The position numbers and the translations under genes are program-made. Positions 51,154 through 60,899 of a stretch of 64,000 nt of DNA are shown here, piece after piece. Source of the stretch: JANSWY01 sp965267245 (GTDB lineage Bacteria > Bacteroidota > Bacteroidia > Cytophagales > Cyclobacteriaceae); the NCBI GenBank assembly GCA_965267245.1, contig OZ253939.1:4278001-4342000 (forward strand), written 5' to 3'. How positions within the stretch are numbered: the first letter of the stretch is position 1; every line of letters starts with the position of its first letter. A model generated the notes under the pieces. That model did no database searches. It was not told the DNA's origin and saw only the letters and a list, made by a program, of their open reading frames with translations.

Positions 51154-52952
51154 GCCTTATTCTTATCAAAATATGTAGCTACTACTTTTGCTTTAGCTAA
51201 ACCAATTGCCTCTGATAATTCTGTAATGGAGGCTTCTTTAATATTCTTAATTGTTCTGAATTTGTGATAAAGTTTTTGTTTGCTTTGATCACCAATTCCT
51301 GATATTAAATCCAATTCTGAAACAATAGATGATTTACTTCTCTTGTCTCTATGGAATGTAATGGCAAATCTGTGGGCCTCATCTCTCAAGTGTTGTAATA
51401 ACTTCAAGGATTCCGATTTCTTACTAAGATGCAATGGAATTGGGTCTTCCGGAAAGTATAATTCTTCAAGCTTTTTAGCGATACCTATGACTGGAATTTG
51501 ACCATAAAGTGAAATTGACTTAAGTGCTTCAATCGCGGCATTTAGCTGTCCTTTCCCTCCATCAATTACTATAAGTTTGGGAAATGCCACACCCTCATTT
51601 TTTAACCTTGTATACCTTCTGGTAACAATCTCTTTCATACTGCCAAAATCATCGGGCCCTACTACAGTCTTAATATTAAAATGTCTATAATCTTTCTTTG
51701 AGGGTTTGCCATTTTTGAAGCATACCATAGACGCGACCGGGTTAGTCCCTTGTATATTGGAGTTATCAAAGCATTCAATGTGATTGGGGAGTTCTGTCAG
51801 CTTTAATTCTTCTTGTAATTGTTTTAATATTCTTGTAGATGAGTTTTCTGATTGGGACTGTCTGGAGATCTTCTCTTTTTTATAGAACAAAGCATTCTTA
51901 ATGGATAATTCAATAAGCTTTTTCTTGTCTCCTATTTTGGGTTGATATATAGAGATTGAGTCATTTATAGAAGGAATTGCGAGGTTTGTGAGTATTTCTG
52001 TATTCTCGCTATTGAATTTGCTTCGTAATGATATGATGGCATGCAACAGGAGCTCTTCGTCAGTTTCATCAAGTCTTCTTTTAAGTTCCACAGTTTCTGA
52101 GGCGATAATTGTTCCATGTTCTATACGCATGTAATTGACGATAGCATAGTTTTCAGCATTTGTTATAGTGAAAACATCTACATCAGAGACTTTTTGGCTT
52201 ACAATCAGACTCCTTGCCTGGAATTTCTCAAGTAACTCAAGTTTATCCTTATATTTCTGTGCATTCTCAAAATCAAGAGTTGACGATGCTGTCTGCATTT
52301 TGTCCTGGAAATACCGTTTAACAAATGCTATGTTACCCTTCAAGATCTGTTTGCAGTGATCAACCTCTTCCAGGTATTCTGCTTCTTCCTGAAGGCCTTC
52401 ACATGGACCAAGGCAATTACCAATATGGTACTCAAGGCATATCTTGAATTTTCCATTCTTGATGTTACTTTCTGTTAAAGCCAGATTACACGTTCTGATT
52501 TTATATAGCTTTCTGATTAGGTCCAATACATTGTTCATCGCTTTCACACTGGTATACGGACCAAAATAGATGCCTTTGGACTTGTCTATTCTTCTGGTGC
52601 TGTAAATTTTAGGAAAGCGTTCATTCGTTATGAGAATACTCGGAAAGCTTTTATCATCTTTCAGGAGAATATTATATTTCGGCTGATTCTCCTTGATTAG
52701 ATTGTTTTCAAGGAGTAGCGCATCAAATTCGGAATTTACAATGGTTACTTCAATGCTTCCGATTTCTGAAACAAGTCTTACAGTTTTTCTATTGTGTTGG
52801 GAGGATTTAGAAAAGTAGGATTGTACCCTTTTTTTTAGATTTTTGGCTTTCCCGATATATATAAGCGTGTTTTCTTTATCAAAAAACTTATAGACACCGG
52901 GATTACCTGGAAGACTACCAAGTTCATTTGTGCTGAATTTGGGTTGCTCCAT
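51144..52952 (-). CDS. uvrC: Excinuclease ABC subunit C
   Basis: A 602-residue nuclease that makes both cuts in nucleotide excision repair. N-terminal GIY-YIG domain (LPGNPGVYKFFDKENTLIYI, GKAKNLKKRVQSYF), UvrB-binding helix region (DFENAQKYKDKLELLE), RNase H-like endonuclease (IECFDNSNIQGTNPVASMVC; LIVIDGGKGQLNAAIEAL) and a C-terminal helix-hairpin-helix (LDLISGIGDQSKQKLYHKF). It follows pbp1A by 4 bases and is last in a porW-pbp1A-uvrC unit. Confidence 0.97.
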   Translation of the reverse strand: MEQPKFSTNELGSLPGNPGVYKFFDKENTLIYIGKAKNLKKRVQSYFSKSSQHNRKTVRLVSEIGSIEVTIVNSEFDALLLENNLIKENQPKYNILLKDDKSFPSILITNERFPKIYSTRRIDKSKGIYFGPYTSVKAMNNVLDLIRKLYKIRTCNLALTESNIKNGKFKICLEYHIGNCLGPCEGLQEEAEYLEEVDHCKQILKGNIAFVKRYFQDKMQTASSTLDFENAQKYKDKLELLEKFQARSLIVSQKVSDVDVFTITNAENYAIVNYMRIEHGTIIASETVELKRRLDETDEELLLHAIISLRSKFNSENTEILTNLAIPSINDSISIYQPKIGDKKKLIELSIKNALFYKKEKISRQSQSENSSTRILKQLQEELKLTELPNHIECFDNSNIQGTNPVASMVCFKNGKPSKKDYRHFNIKTVVGPDDFGSMKEIVTRRYTRLKNEGVAFPKLIVIDGGKGQLNAAIEALKSISLYGQIPVIGIAKKLEELYFPEDPIPLHLSKKSESLKLLQHLRDEAHRFAITFHRDKRSKSSIVSELDLISGIGDQSKQKLYHKFRTIKNIKEASITELSEAIGLAKAKVVATYFDKNKAKK

Positions 52953-52956
52953 AGCA

Positions 52957-55233
52957 TCAAATCAGACTGTCCATGTCAATCAGTAACTGATCCTGCAAGG
53001 TGGAGTCTACCTCAATTGTGTTATTGTTTTTTGAACAATCAATCTCGACACTCAATGGTCTCGTAGGTCTCTCAAATTGACCCTTCGTGATGTTAAGAGT
53101 TGAATCCCCATAGACATCAGTCATAAACCTTTTCCAAATTGGGAGTGCCGTTTTAGCTCCGGCTCCACCACTCCAACTTTTCCAGTGAATACTTCTGTCA
53201 TCGCCACCTACCCAGGCGCCTGCCACTATGTCCTTTGTAACGCCCATAAACCATCCATCTGAACCATTCTGCGTTGTTCCGGTTTTTGCTCCAATTTCAT
53301 TATCCGCTTTAAGATCAGCTCCCAGTCCATGCCCCGTTCCACCAGATTCTTCAGTAGCACCACGAAGCATGTAGAGCATCAAGTATGCTGTTTCTTCATT
53401 TAATGCTTCCTTTCGTTCCGGAATAAATTCCTGAATTACATTTCCATTCTTATCTTCTATTCTTGATATGAAAAATGGTTCTGTATGAGTTCCTTTATTG
53501 ACAAACGTACTGTAGGCTCCTACCATTTCAAATAATGAAACATCACCTCCAGCACCTAGACATAATGAAGGTACCGGTTGCAAATCGCTATTTATCCCAA
53601 TGCGATGGGCATAATCGACTACTGTAGCTGGGCCAATAATCTTCATGATATAAGCGGTTATACTATTGACGGAACGGGCCATTGCTTGTCTGATCGTCAT
53701 TACCTCACCTGTATAAATGCTATTGAAGTTATTTGGTGACCAGGTTGGGGGCTCCTGACCTGGTAATTCAAATATCACCTGGGCATCAACAACAGGAAAA
53801 CAAGGGGAATACCCTGTGCTTATGGCTGATGCAAAGACCATTGGTTTCAAAACTGAGCCAGGTTGCCTCTTGCCTTGTTTCACATGATCATACTTGAAGT
53901 ATTTATGGTTGATTCCTCCAACCCAGGCTTTTATATGACCAGACTCAGGATCCATTGCCATAAAACCAGTTTGCAGGAATCGCTTATAATAATTTATTGA
54001 ATCGTAATGACTAAATGTGGTATCGATTTCACCATCCCAACTGAATACCGTCATTGGTTTCTTTTTATTCAGGTAATGGTCAATTGAATCAGGTTTTCCC
54101 TTGTATTTTGTCCTTAAATACCTGTAGTATTCACTTCTTTTGATTGAATTTTCCAGGAAGTTTTCAATCGTGTTACCATCTTCGTCTCTCCAGGGTTCAG
54201 CACCATCCCAGTGTTCGTCGAATAGTTTTTGTAGATCCTTCATGTGGGACTCCACAGCATTTTCGGCATACATTTGCATTCGACTATCAATGGTGGTGTA
54301 AATTCTAAGCCCATCATCAAAAATATCATAGCCATTCTCATTGGCCCAATACATTAGAAAATTTCGTGCACGTGTTCTGAAATATGGCGCAAGACCTTCA
54401 TTGTGGTTTTCTACTAAATAATTAAGCCCGAAATCAGAGGCATCAAGGGAATCAAATAAGAACTTGTCGATCAGTCCATATTTGTAGACATTATACAAGA
54501 CTTCAGTTCTCTTTTGCTTGGCAAATTCAGGGTTGAGCACTGGATTGAAACGAGTGGGTTTATTGATCAACCCTACAAGAACTGCCGCTTCTTTATAGGT
54601 GATTTCACTAGGAATCTTATTGAAATATGTTTTACAAGCTACTTTAACACCGTATGAATTACTGCCAAACTCAATTGTATTTAAGTACATGGCTAGAATT
54701 TCCTCTTTGGTATACGATGATTCCAGCTGAACTGAGATGATATACTCTTTTATTTTTGTTATTATTTTCCCAATGCCACTGTAATTGTGAAGCTTACCGT
54801 TGTTATCAGTTTCGGTACGGTACAGGTTTTCAGCGAGTTGCATGGTGATGGTACTACCACCCCCTCTGTTTTGGCCTAAAAAGAATCCTGATGCTGCTCT
54901 TAACAATCCTTTTAGGTCCACTCCAGCGTGTTCTTTAAATCGGATATCTTCTGTTACCAATAGAGTATTGATCAATTCCGGGCTCAACTCTTCGTAAGTC
55001 ACCTGGGTTCTGTTGTATCTGAAGTATTTTCCGAGAATCTCTCCGTCTGCCGAATACAATATTGATGATAAATCGGGATCCGGTCTTTCAAGTTTTTCAA
55101 GGCTTGGCAATTCTCCAAACAGGTTTGAAGGATTCCATTTGACAATTTGGATTGACAGGGGAAGGCCAATTACGAACATCAGGCATAAAACCCAAATCAA
55201 AATCACTAGCCTTTTGATTCCTTTTGAACTCAT
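52957..55233 (-). CDS. Penicillin-binding protein 1A (transglycosylase/transpeptidase)
   Basis: A 758-residue bifunctional peptidoglycan synthase with one N-terminal membrane helix (about 8-28). Glycosyltransferase 51 domain: TEDIRFKEHAGVDLKGLLRA with the catalytic E95 region, then GGSTITMQLAENLYR. Transpeptidase domain: serine in KQGKRQPGSVLKPM (S-x-x-K), SVN in ARSVNSITAY, and KTG in GAKTGTTQNGSDGWFMG. It overlaps the upstream porW/sprE gene by 4 bases (ATGA) and is 4 bases from uvrC. Confidence 0.95.
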   Translation of the reverse strand: MSSKGIKRLVILIWVLCLMFVIGLPLSIQIVKWNPSNLFGELPSLEKLERPDPDLSSILYSADGEILGKYFRYNRTQVTYEELSPELINTLLVTEDIRFKEHAGVDLKGLLRAASGFFLGQNRGGGSTITMQLAENLYRTETDNNGKLHNYSGIGKIITKIKEYIISVQLESSYTKEEILAMYLNTIEFGSNSYGVKVACKTYFNKIPSEITYKEAAVLVGLINKPTRFNPVLNPEFAKQKRTEVLYNVYKYGLIDKFLFDSLDASDFGLNYLVENHNEGLAPYFRTRARNFLMYWANENGYDIFDDGLRIYTTIDSRMQMYAENAVESHMKDLQKLFDEHWDGAEPWRDEDGNTIENFLENSIKRSEYYRYLRTKYKGKPDSIDHYLNKKKPMTVFSWDGEIDTTFSHYDSINYYKRFLQTGFMAMDPESGHIKAWVGGINHKYFKYDHVKQGKRQPGSVLKPMVFASAISTGYSPCFPVVDAQVIFELPGQEPPTWSPNNFNSIYTGEVMTIRQAMARSVNSITAYIMKIIGPATVVDYAHRIGINSDLQPVPSLCLGAGGDVSLFEMVGAYSTFVNKGTHTEPFFISRIEDKNGNVIQEFIPERKEALNEETAYLMLYMLRGATEESGGTGHGLGADLKADNEIGAKTGTTQNGSDGWFMGVTKDIVAGAWVGGDDRSIHWKSWSGGAGAKTALPIWKRFMTDVYGDSTLNITKGQFERPTRPLSVEIDCSKNNNTIEVDSTLQDQLLIDMDSLI

Positions 55234-57857
55234 TGATTAGTTGTATAATTCCTACTGAAGAATTTTCTATAGGATTCTAATTCTTTAGTTTGATATAACG
55301 TATTGAAATTAGAATCTGTAATGACAAATTTATAAATTTTGATGGTTTGATATGCTTTTTCCAATGAACTGATTTGATTGAACGCCACAAGAAAAGCACT
55401 GGCCTTTTTTTCATCCTCAAATTCATTGATTAATACCATAGCATGTTGATCATCCAGAATTAAATTACCAATTCGTAGATCATCAAAACCTTCGATTTTT
55501 TCCAGATCAGATTCGACGGACTTTATAATTTCTGAAGCAGTATTCTCCTTGTTTTCATAAGCGATTACACATAAATGCTTTCTTTCCAGGTTTTTACTCC
55601 ATTTGGCTTTTGAGCTACTTATAAGATTTAGCTGGTGCTCTTCAGATTCCTTAATAAGCTTATCTACATAAGGAATCAATTCACTTTCCGGATATGATTT
55701 TTTGAAGTTGCTTAACTCAAATTGGTACTTAAATATGTTGTCCATTTTTCCAATAACAAGAACTCTTAGAAGAGCCATGTTATCAGTAAAAACATTATCA
55801 GGGTATTCTGCAATGGAGGCATCCAGGTTATTCAAGGCACTTTTATAGTTGCCTGTGTCATACATAGTATAGCACTGCTTGTAAAGCTTTTCAAGTTTAC
55901 TTTTTATGGCAAAGCTCTCCTCTCTGTAATTTGGATTCTCAATTAGCTTTGCATAGACAGTATTTGGAAACTCCGTAATTAGAGTATTTGCATATCCACT
56001 GGTTTTTGTTGAATCTATTTCTTTACTCAGAAGGTATTGTAAGTAGAGAACCTCAGGTTTGTATTCACTGATTGGGAATCGAACCAGAAGATTATCAAAT
56101 GTCTCCATTGCATTCTTGTCTTCATAAAGGTTAAAGTGGTAGATTTTCCCTAATTCGTAATGAGCCACTTCAACTTCAGCCAGTAGTCTGCTTTGAGAGG
56201 CAGAGTCTCTGGGGATGGTACTCAAAAGAGCATCTTTATCAAGTGTTGATCCTCCCGAAACCGACTGATTTTGACCTGAGGTGTTATCCAGGTTTGCAGT
56301 AGTTTGATCTTGATCTCCAGATTGTGGGGAATTGCTTTGAAGTACTTGCTTGTTACTTCTTCTCCAATGATCCTCCAATTGTCTGGTTCCCCAAATTCTC
56401 CTAAATTCATTTTTGCCTTTCGAGACTGCAGAAAGGTTATAGAAGTACCATGTAGCACCCTCTTCAGACCCAAGTTGGATTATATCTTCGCTGGTGTTAA
56501 GTGCTTGCATCTGATTTCTTCTCTCACGTTTTTTCCTTTCTTCCTCAAGTTTTTCTTCCTCTGCTTTTTTGATGGCTATGTATTCATCCAGGAACTTGTC
56601 TAAAGTTGCAGGATCCATTTTTCCAAGAGCCAGTAAACTATCATTGTCCTGAATAATATTGATCTGCTTAACAAAATCAGAAAGAATTTGCTGCCTTGCC
56701 TGAATTATTGGATACAATTCTTCATCCTGAGGTAGTGTTGATACTGTGCTGTCATAATAATTTTTTGCCAGTTCATAGTTCTTGATACTATCATAGTAGA
56801 TTTTACCTAACTCCCAGAATGAATATCCTTTTTGACGTTGGTTGTTTACACTGCTTTCAACTGAAGATTTAAAAGCAGAGATGGCCTCATCCAAATTTCC
56901 TTGCTTTAACTCAAAGTTGCCGATCTCGTAGTATATTTTGTCACGATATTCTTCATTTTTTTCATCGTTCAGGAGTTTTCTAAAATACTTCCTAATCTTT
57001 CTTGTGTCAGAGGTGTTTGCCAGTTCGGTCACCTGAGCCATGTTGAGCTTAGTGTAGAATGAGAGTTCATAAGATGGGTTGAACTTTAGTACTTTTCTAT
57101 AGAAATTGTAAGCTTCTGCTTCAAAACCCAGTTCCTGGTAAACTTGTCCAATAATAAAGTTGATTCTGGCCTTCTCCTTTTTCTTTTTCAGATACTCTTC
57201 AGCTTTCACAAGATTACTTACCATATTATTTAAGTCTTCTTTCACCTGGTATAGGTAAGCACGATTTAAATAAAGACCTCTTAAGTTGCTTTTGCTGAGG
57301 TCTTCCCTTTTCAGGTAATCAGATACAGCTACGGCGTTATTAAGTTCATTATTTTTAACAAAGGTGTGCATGAGCTCTACAAGCGCTCTATGCCGGGCAT
57401 TATCATTTTCACTGTGGGTATTGACATACTTGTAAGTTTCTACAGCGTCTTGAAATTCATAATTAAAGAAGCGTGCCTGACCTACTAATATGTAAGCATC
57501 ATCCTCCCACGCTGAGCCAGGGTGCCTTTGGATAGCGATTGACGATTTCTGAATAATGTCTTCTAGTTGATCTTCAAACTGCTTTGTGTCAGTTGTATCA
57601 AATTCAACAAAAATTGGCAGGACCCTGTTATAATTCCATTGATAACTGTTTTCAAGACTTGCTTCAATTTCCTTTACATGTTCATTCGCTATGAAGTAGG
57701 CATTGTAATGAGCAGTTGTATTGTGAAATCCCTGACTAATAGGTCCTTTCTTGTAAGAGGAACAAGCTGTCAAGAACATCACACCAAAAAGGAAAACCAA
57801 TAAGTTATTTATGAAATGATTCAATGTTTTTTTCAGATTAGCAGGAAATTTAGGCAA
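55230..57857 (-). CDS. porW: T9SS-associated TPR lipoprotein, PorW/SprE type
   Basis: An 875-residue lipoprotein with lipobox FLTACSS (C32 from the TTG start at 57857; a TTG at 57824 would give a shorter, more typical signal peptide). It has many TPR-like repeats (SAWEDDAYILVGQARFFNYE; KARINFIIGQVYQELGFEAE) and a Q/N-rich central linker. Length, lipidation, TPR content and the opening GFHNTTAHYNAYF match PorW/SprE, which links PorL/PorM-type motor parts to the translocon. Its 3' end overlaps pbp1A. The nearby gldKLMN genes support the assignment. Confidence 0.82.
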   Translation of the reverse strand: MPKFPANLKKTLNHFINNLLVFLFGVMFLTACSSYKKGPISQGFHNTTAHYNAYFIANEHVKEIEASLENSYQWNYNRVLPIFVEFDTTDTKQFEDQLEDIIQKSSIAIQRHPGSAWEDDAYILVGQARFFNYEFQDAVETYKYVNTHSENDNARHRALVELMHTFVKNNELNNAVAVSDYLKREDLSKSNLRGLYLNRAYLYQVKEDLNNMVSNLVKAEEYLKKKKEKARINFIIGQVYQELGFEAEAYNFYRKVLKFNPSYELSFYTKLNMAQVTELANTSDTRKIRKYFRKLLNDEKNEEYRDKIYYEIGNFELKQGNLDEAISAFKSSVESSVNNQRQKGYSFWELGKIYYDSIKNYELAKNYYDSTVSTLPQDEELYPIIQARQQILSDFVKQINIIQDNDSLLALGKMDPATLDKFLDEYIAIKKAEEEKLEEERKKRERRNQMQALNTSEDIIQLGSEEGATWYFYNLSAVSKGKNEFRRIWGTRQLEDHWRRSNKQVLQSNSPQSGDQDQTTANLDNTSGQNQSVSGGSTLDKDALLSTIPRDSASQSRLLAEVEVAHYELGKIYHFNLYEDKNAMETFDNLLVRFPISEYKPEVLYLQYLLSKEIDSTKTSGYANTLITEFPNTVYAKLIENPNYREESFAIKSKLEKLYKQCYTMYDTGNYKSALNNLDASIAEYPDNVFTDNMALLRVLVIGKMDNIFKYQFELSNFKKSYPESELIPYVDKLIKESEEHQLNLISSSKAKWSKNLERKHLCVIAYENKENTASEIIKSVESDLEKIEGFDDLRIGNLILDDQHAMVLINEFEDEKKASAFLVAFNQISSLEKAYQTIKIYKFVITDSNFNTLYQTKELESYRKFFSRNYTTNQ

Positions 57858-57894
57858 TTAATGTAATTAGCTTTAGGTTAATTGTTTAAATATA

Positions 57895-57902
57895 TAATTT
57901 TG
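57895..57902 (+). promoter_or_regulatory. -7 element of the M23 peptidase/ATP synthase region
   Basis: TAATTTTG matches TAnnTTTG, with TTTA (one mismatch to TTTG) about 19 bases upstream. It lies 24 bases before the TTG start at 57926. Confidence 0.5.
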
Positions 57903-57925
57903 ACGATTCAAATTTACGACGAATC

Positions 57926-58795
57926 TTGGGAGCAAAGAAGACTTTATCCAATAGGTTAACGAACAGGTACCTACTTATTATCCGAAACGAAGAGAATTTC
58001 GCTGAGAAAACTACGATTAGTTTTACTTACGCAAAGGCAATTCTTTTATTTACCGGATCATTTATCATATTAATGGGTCTGGCCATTTATTTGGTAACCA
58101 GTGTACTTGAATCATGGTTTGACCCAAGGCATGCTCAAAATGAGGCAAAAAGGGAGCTGATTCAGCTTACAATGAAAGTAGATTCTCTTGAATCTCAAGT
58201 CACACAACGTGAGCAATACATAGAAAACATTCGAAAAATCCTCTCAGGGGAGGATGAACAGTACGGTAATATTGAAGAAAGGGAATTAACTGATGAGCAA
58301 ATTCAGGCCAATTCCGTAAACGATTTGGATGAAACTCGTGTGGATGAATTTAGAAAAGAGTTTGAAGAGGAGTCTCTGGGTAGTTTGAATACGTATAAAG
58401 GCAATACGGAGGCCCTTCAGGAAATGTTCTTGTTCAGCCCTCTAGGCAAAGCTGGGATTGTTTCTGATGGGTTTGATCCAAAGATCAATCACTATGGAGT
58501 GGATTTGGTTGCGAAAGAGAATGAACCGGTTAAATGTGTAGCCGATGGAACAGTGATTTCTAAGGACTGGACATTAGATAATGGCTATGTAATTGCCATC
58601 CAGCACAGAGGTAATTTAATCTCCATATACAAGCATAATTCGGATTTGTTAAAAAACGTTGGTAATTTTGTGTCAGCGGGGGAAATCATTTCTATCATAG
58701 GAAATACTGGAGAGCTTACATCAGGACCACACCTACACTTTGAACTATGGTATAATGGAAATCCGGTTGACCCTGAAGAGTTTGTGGATTTTTAG
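57926..58795 (+). CDS. M23 (LytM-type) peptidoglycan endopeptidase
   Basis: A 289-residue inner-membrane-anchored metallopeptidase; the TTG start is supported by the conserved opening RYLLIIRNEENFAEKTTISF. One membrane helix (about 38-58), a coiled coil (about 70-150, LTMKVDSLESQVTQREQYIE), then the M23 domain with zinc ligands H189 and D193 (NHYGVDLV) and H271 of GPHLHFELWYNG, H269 being the catalytic-site histidine. It cuts peptidoglycan cross-links during growth. Likely co-transcribed with the bactofilin gene 29 bases downstream. Confidence 0.93.
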   Translation: MGAKKTLSNRLTNRYLLIIRNEENFAEKTTISFTYAKAILLFTGSFIILMGLAIYLVTSVLESWFDPRHAQNEAKRELIQLTMKVDSLESQVTQREQYIENIRKILSGEDEQYGNIEERELTDEQIQANSVNDLDETRVDEFRKEFEEESLGSLNTYKGNTEALQEMFLFSPLGKAGIVSDGFDPKINHYGVDLVAKENEPVKCVADGTVISKDWTLDNGYVIAIQHRGNLISIYKHNSDLLKNVGNFVSAGEIISIIGNTGELTSGPHLHFELWYNGNPVDPEEFVDF

Positions 58796-58824
58796 ATACG
58801 GAAAAAGGATTAAAAAAAAGAGAG

Positions 58825-59241
58825 ATGTTCAACAAACAAGATCAAAAAGCAGTGGTGGAACAGAGCAATTCCAGTAACATTATTGGAAAAGGAACTTCGG
58901 TAACTGGTAATGTTGAAACATTCGGTAACGTGAGGATCGAGGGTAAAGTAATTGGTAATGTCACAACAAAATCAAAAGCAGCCCTTGGACATTCTTGCTA
59001 TATTGAAGGGAACTTACTAGCTCAAAATGCTGAGATTGCAGGACATGTAAAAGGTGTGGTAGAATGTACAGAGTTACTTGTACTTAAACCAACTGCAGTT
59101 ATAGACGGTGATATTGTCACTAACAAACTAATCGTTGAATCTGGCGCTACCTTTAATGGTGGATGTAAAATGGGAGTTGCCAATAAAGAGATTCAAATAG
59201 CAGGTGAAAAAGCAGAAGCCAAGCTCCTCAAAGCCCAATAA
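58825..59241 (+). CDS. Bactofilin (polymer-forming cytoskeletal protein)
   Basis: A 138-residue bactofilin: short disordered N-terminus, then beta-helix rungs such as NIIGKGTSVTGNVETFGNVR, IEGKVIGNVTTKSKAALGHS, IEGNLLAQNAEIAGHVKGVV and VIDGDIVTNKLIVESGATFN. Bactofilins form membrane-linked filaments that guide cell-wall enzymes; the M23 endopeptidase just upstream fits the common pairing. Its last 38 bases overlap the AtpZ/AtpI-like gene. Confidence 0.93.
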   Translation: MFNKQDQKAVVEQSNSSNIIGKGTSVTGNVETFGNVRIEGKVIGNVTTKSKAALGHSCYIEGNLLAQNAEIAGHVKGVVECTELLVLKPTAVIDGDIVTNKLIVESGATFNGGCKMGVANKEIQIAGEKAEAKLLKAQ

Positions 59242-59437
59242 GACTGATCCCAACCTTTATTTAAAGTACACCGGTCTTGCTTTTGAACTTTTTGCAGTGA
59301 TAGGTGTCGGTGTTTGGGGAGGTTATCGATTGGACTTATACTTTGAAAACAAATACCCGGTGCTACTGATTGTATTCACATTTATAGCTACCGGGGCAGC
59401 TTTATATTCACTATTCCGTAAACTTCCTAAAATTTGA
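59204..59437 (+). CDS. AtpZ/AtpI-family small membrane protein
   Basis: A 77-residue protein starting at a GTG inside the bactofilin gene (38-base overlap). Two membrane helices (about 22-40 and 50-68): YLKYTGLAFELFAVIGVGVW and VLLIVFTFIATGAALYSLF, with GGYRLDLYFE between. AtpZ/AtpI proteins help assemble the rotor ring or supply magnesium to the ATP synthase. The overlap with the bactofilin gene makes translation of the two coupled. Confidence 0.8.
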   Translation: MKKQKPSSSKPNKTDPNLYLKYTGLAFELFAVIGVGVWGGYRLDLYFENKYPVLLIVFTFIATGAALYSLFRKLPKI

Positions 59438-59817
59438 ACTGGAGAAAACACCTTCTCATATATTTTTCCCTGACTTTATTTCTCTGGCTTCTTAGTATAG
59501 GTCTTAAGCAATTGGGACTAAGTCTTCACCCGTATTTTATAGGAATATTGGCATTCTATTTTGTTGTAGCATCTTTAATAACCTTGATACATGCATTGGC
59601 GTTGCAGGCTGAAGATAAAAGCCCCGTGGTGCTCCTGGGTGGAGTGGTTATCCGATTGATCCTCACGATTTTTTTTATGGTGTTCGCCCTCTTATTTGGA
59701 GTTGTTGAGCATGAGGTGTTCATACTCAATACTGCAGTGCTCTATATTCCCTATTTAATCTTTGAAATCATTCTCTTATTACCTAACTTGCGCCCGAATT
59801 CTGAGGAGAACTTATAG
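59434..59817 (+). CDS. Second AtpI-like membrane protein of the ATP synthase operon
   Basis: A 127-residue protein with four membrane helices (about 8-25, 33-55, 67-88 and 95-115), starting at a TTG that overlaps the preceding stop by 4 bases (TTGA). It ends in a short polar tail (NLRPNSEENL). Position and helix count suggest an AtpI-like assembly factor; no sequence motif proves it. Confidence 0.65.
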   Translation: MNWRKHLLIYFSLTLFLWLLSIGLKQLGLSLHPYFIGILAFYFVVASLITLIHALALQAEDKSPVVLLGGVVIRLILTIFFMVFALLFGVVEHEVFILNTAVLYIPYLIFEIILLLPNLRPNSEENL

Positions 59818-59821
59818 AGAG

Positions 59822-60859
59822 ATGATAAAAACATTTAGGTCAAGCTTATCCAAATTATTGACATTCAGTTTCTTAGCTTGTCTTGCATTAACCCTAGTTC
59901 CGAACAAATTATCGGCTGAAAGTGGTGGGGGTGAAAGTGAGGATTTCGATCCGGCAGCTATGATTAATCACCATATTTTGGATGCACATGAGTGGCACTT
60001 CTTTGATGGTCACTACGGCACCTTGTTTCTACCTGTTATTTTGTACTCTTCAGACAGAGGCTTGGAAGTATTTTCAAGCTCAAATTTCTATGATGATCAC
60101 CACAATGTAGTTGATTACAATGGTTACAAATATGAACATGGTCATATTATTCCTGAAGAAGGAAGGTCGATTGTGGATTTCTCGATTACCAAGAACGTAG
60201 CATTCCTGTTTATCAATGCCGGACTCTTATTATTTATTTTCCTGGCAGTGGCCAAGGGGTACAAAAAGAATGAAGGAGGTGCTCCAAGAGGTATTCAGTC
60301 TTTCTTCGAGCCAATCATTATTTTCGTAAGAGATGAAATTGTAAAACCAAACATTGGTCCGAAATACGAAAAATATTTACCCTATTTATTAACGCTGTTC
60401 TTTTTTATCTGGTTTGGTAATTTGCTTGGACTTTTACCAGGTGCGGCCAACCTTACTGGTAACATCGCTGTGACGATCGTACTGGCATTCTTCACATTTG
60501 TAATCACAAACGTAAGTGGAAATAAACATTACTGGAAACATATATTTAATACACCAGGTGTACCTGCTGCTCTGAAGCCAATTATAGTACCTGTTGAGAT
60601 CATTGGTATTTTCACCAAGCCATTCTCACTTTTGGTTAGGCTTTTTGTTGCTATTACAGCTGGTCACATTGTGATTTTAAGTTTGATTGGATTGATTTTC
60701 ATCTTCCACTCATGGGCTGTTGGTTTTGGTAGTACCTTGATTGTAACATTTATCAATTTCATTGAGTTGCTAGTTGCTACCATTCAGGCATATGTTTTCA
60801 CCATGTTCTCATCGCTTTATATAGGATTAGCGGTTGAAGATCATCATGATGATCACTAA
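59822..60859 (+). CDS. atpB: F-type ATP synthase subunit a
   Basis: A 345-residue membrane subunit that forms the proton half-channels with the c ring. The ATG at 59822 (MIKTFRSSL) follows 4 bases after the AtpI-like stop. A signal-like segment (residues 10-35) precedes a His/Asp-rich extracellular stretch of about 80 residues (INHHILDAHEWHFFDGHYG), typical of this phylum and absent from E. coli. The essential arginine lies in KPFSLLVRLFVAITAGHI; the C-terminal helices end LAVEDHHDDH. Confidence 0.95.
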   Translation: MIKTFRSSLSKLLTFSFLACLALTLVPNKLSAESGGGESEDFDPAAMINHHILDAHEWHFFDGHYGTLFLPVILYSSDRGLEVFSSSNFYDDHHNVVDYNGYKYEHGHIIPEEGRSIVDFSITKNVAFLFINAGLLLFIFLAVAKGYKKNEGGAPRGIQSFFEPIIIFVRDEIVKPNIGPKYEKYLPYLLTLFFFIWFGNLLGLLPGAANLTGNIAVTIVLAFFTFVITNVSGNKHYWKHIFNTPGVPAALKPIIVPVEIIGIFTKPFSLLVRLFVAITAGHIVILSLIGLIFIFHSWAVGFGSTLIVTFINFIELLVATIQAYVFTMFSSLYIGLAVEDHHDDH

Positions 60860-60899
60860 TTAAGTTGAATTTATTGTTTCATAATTAATAATAACTAAA

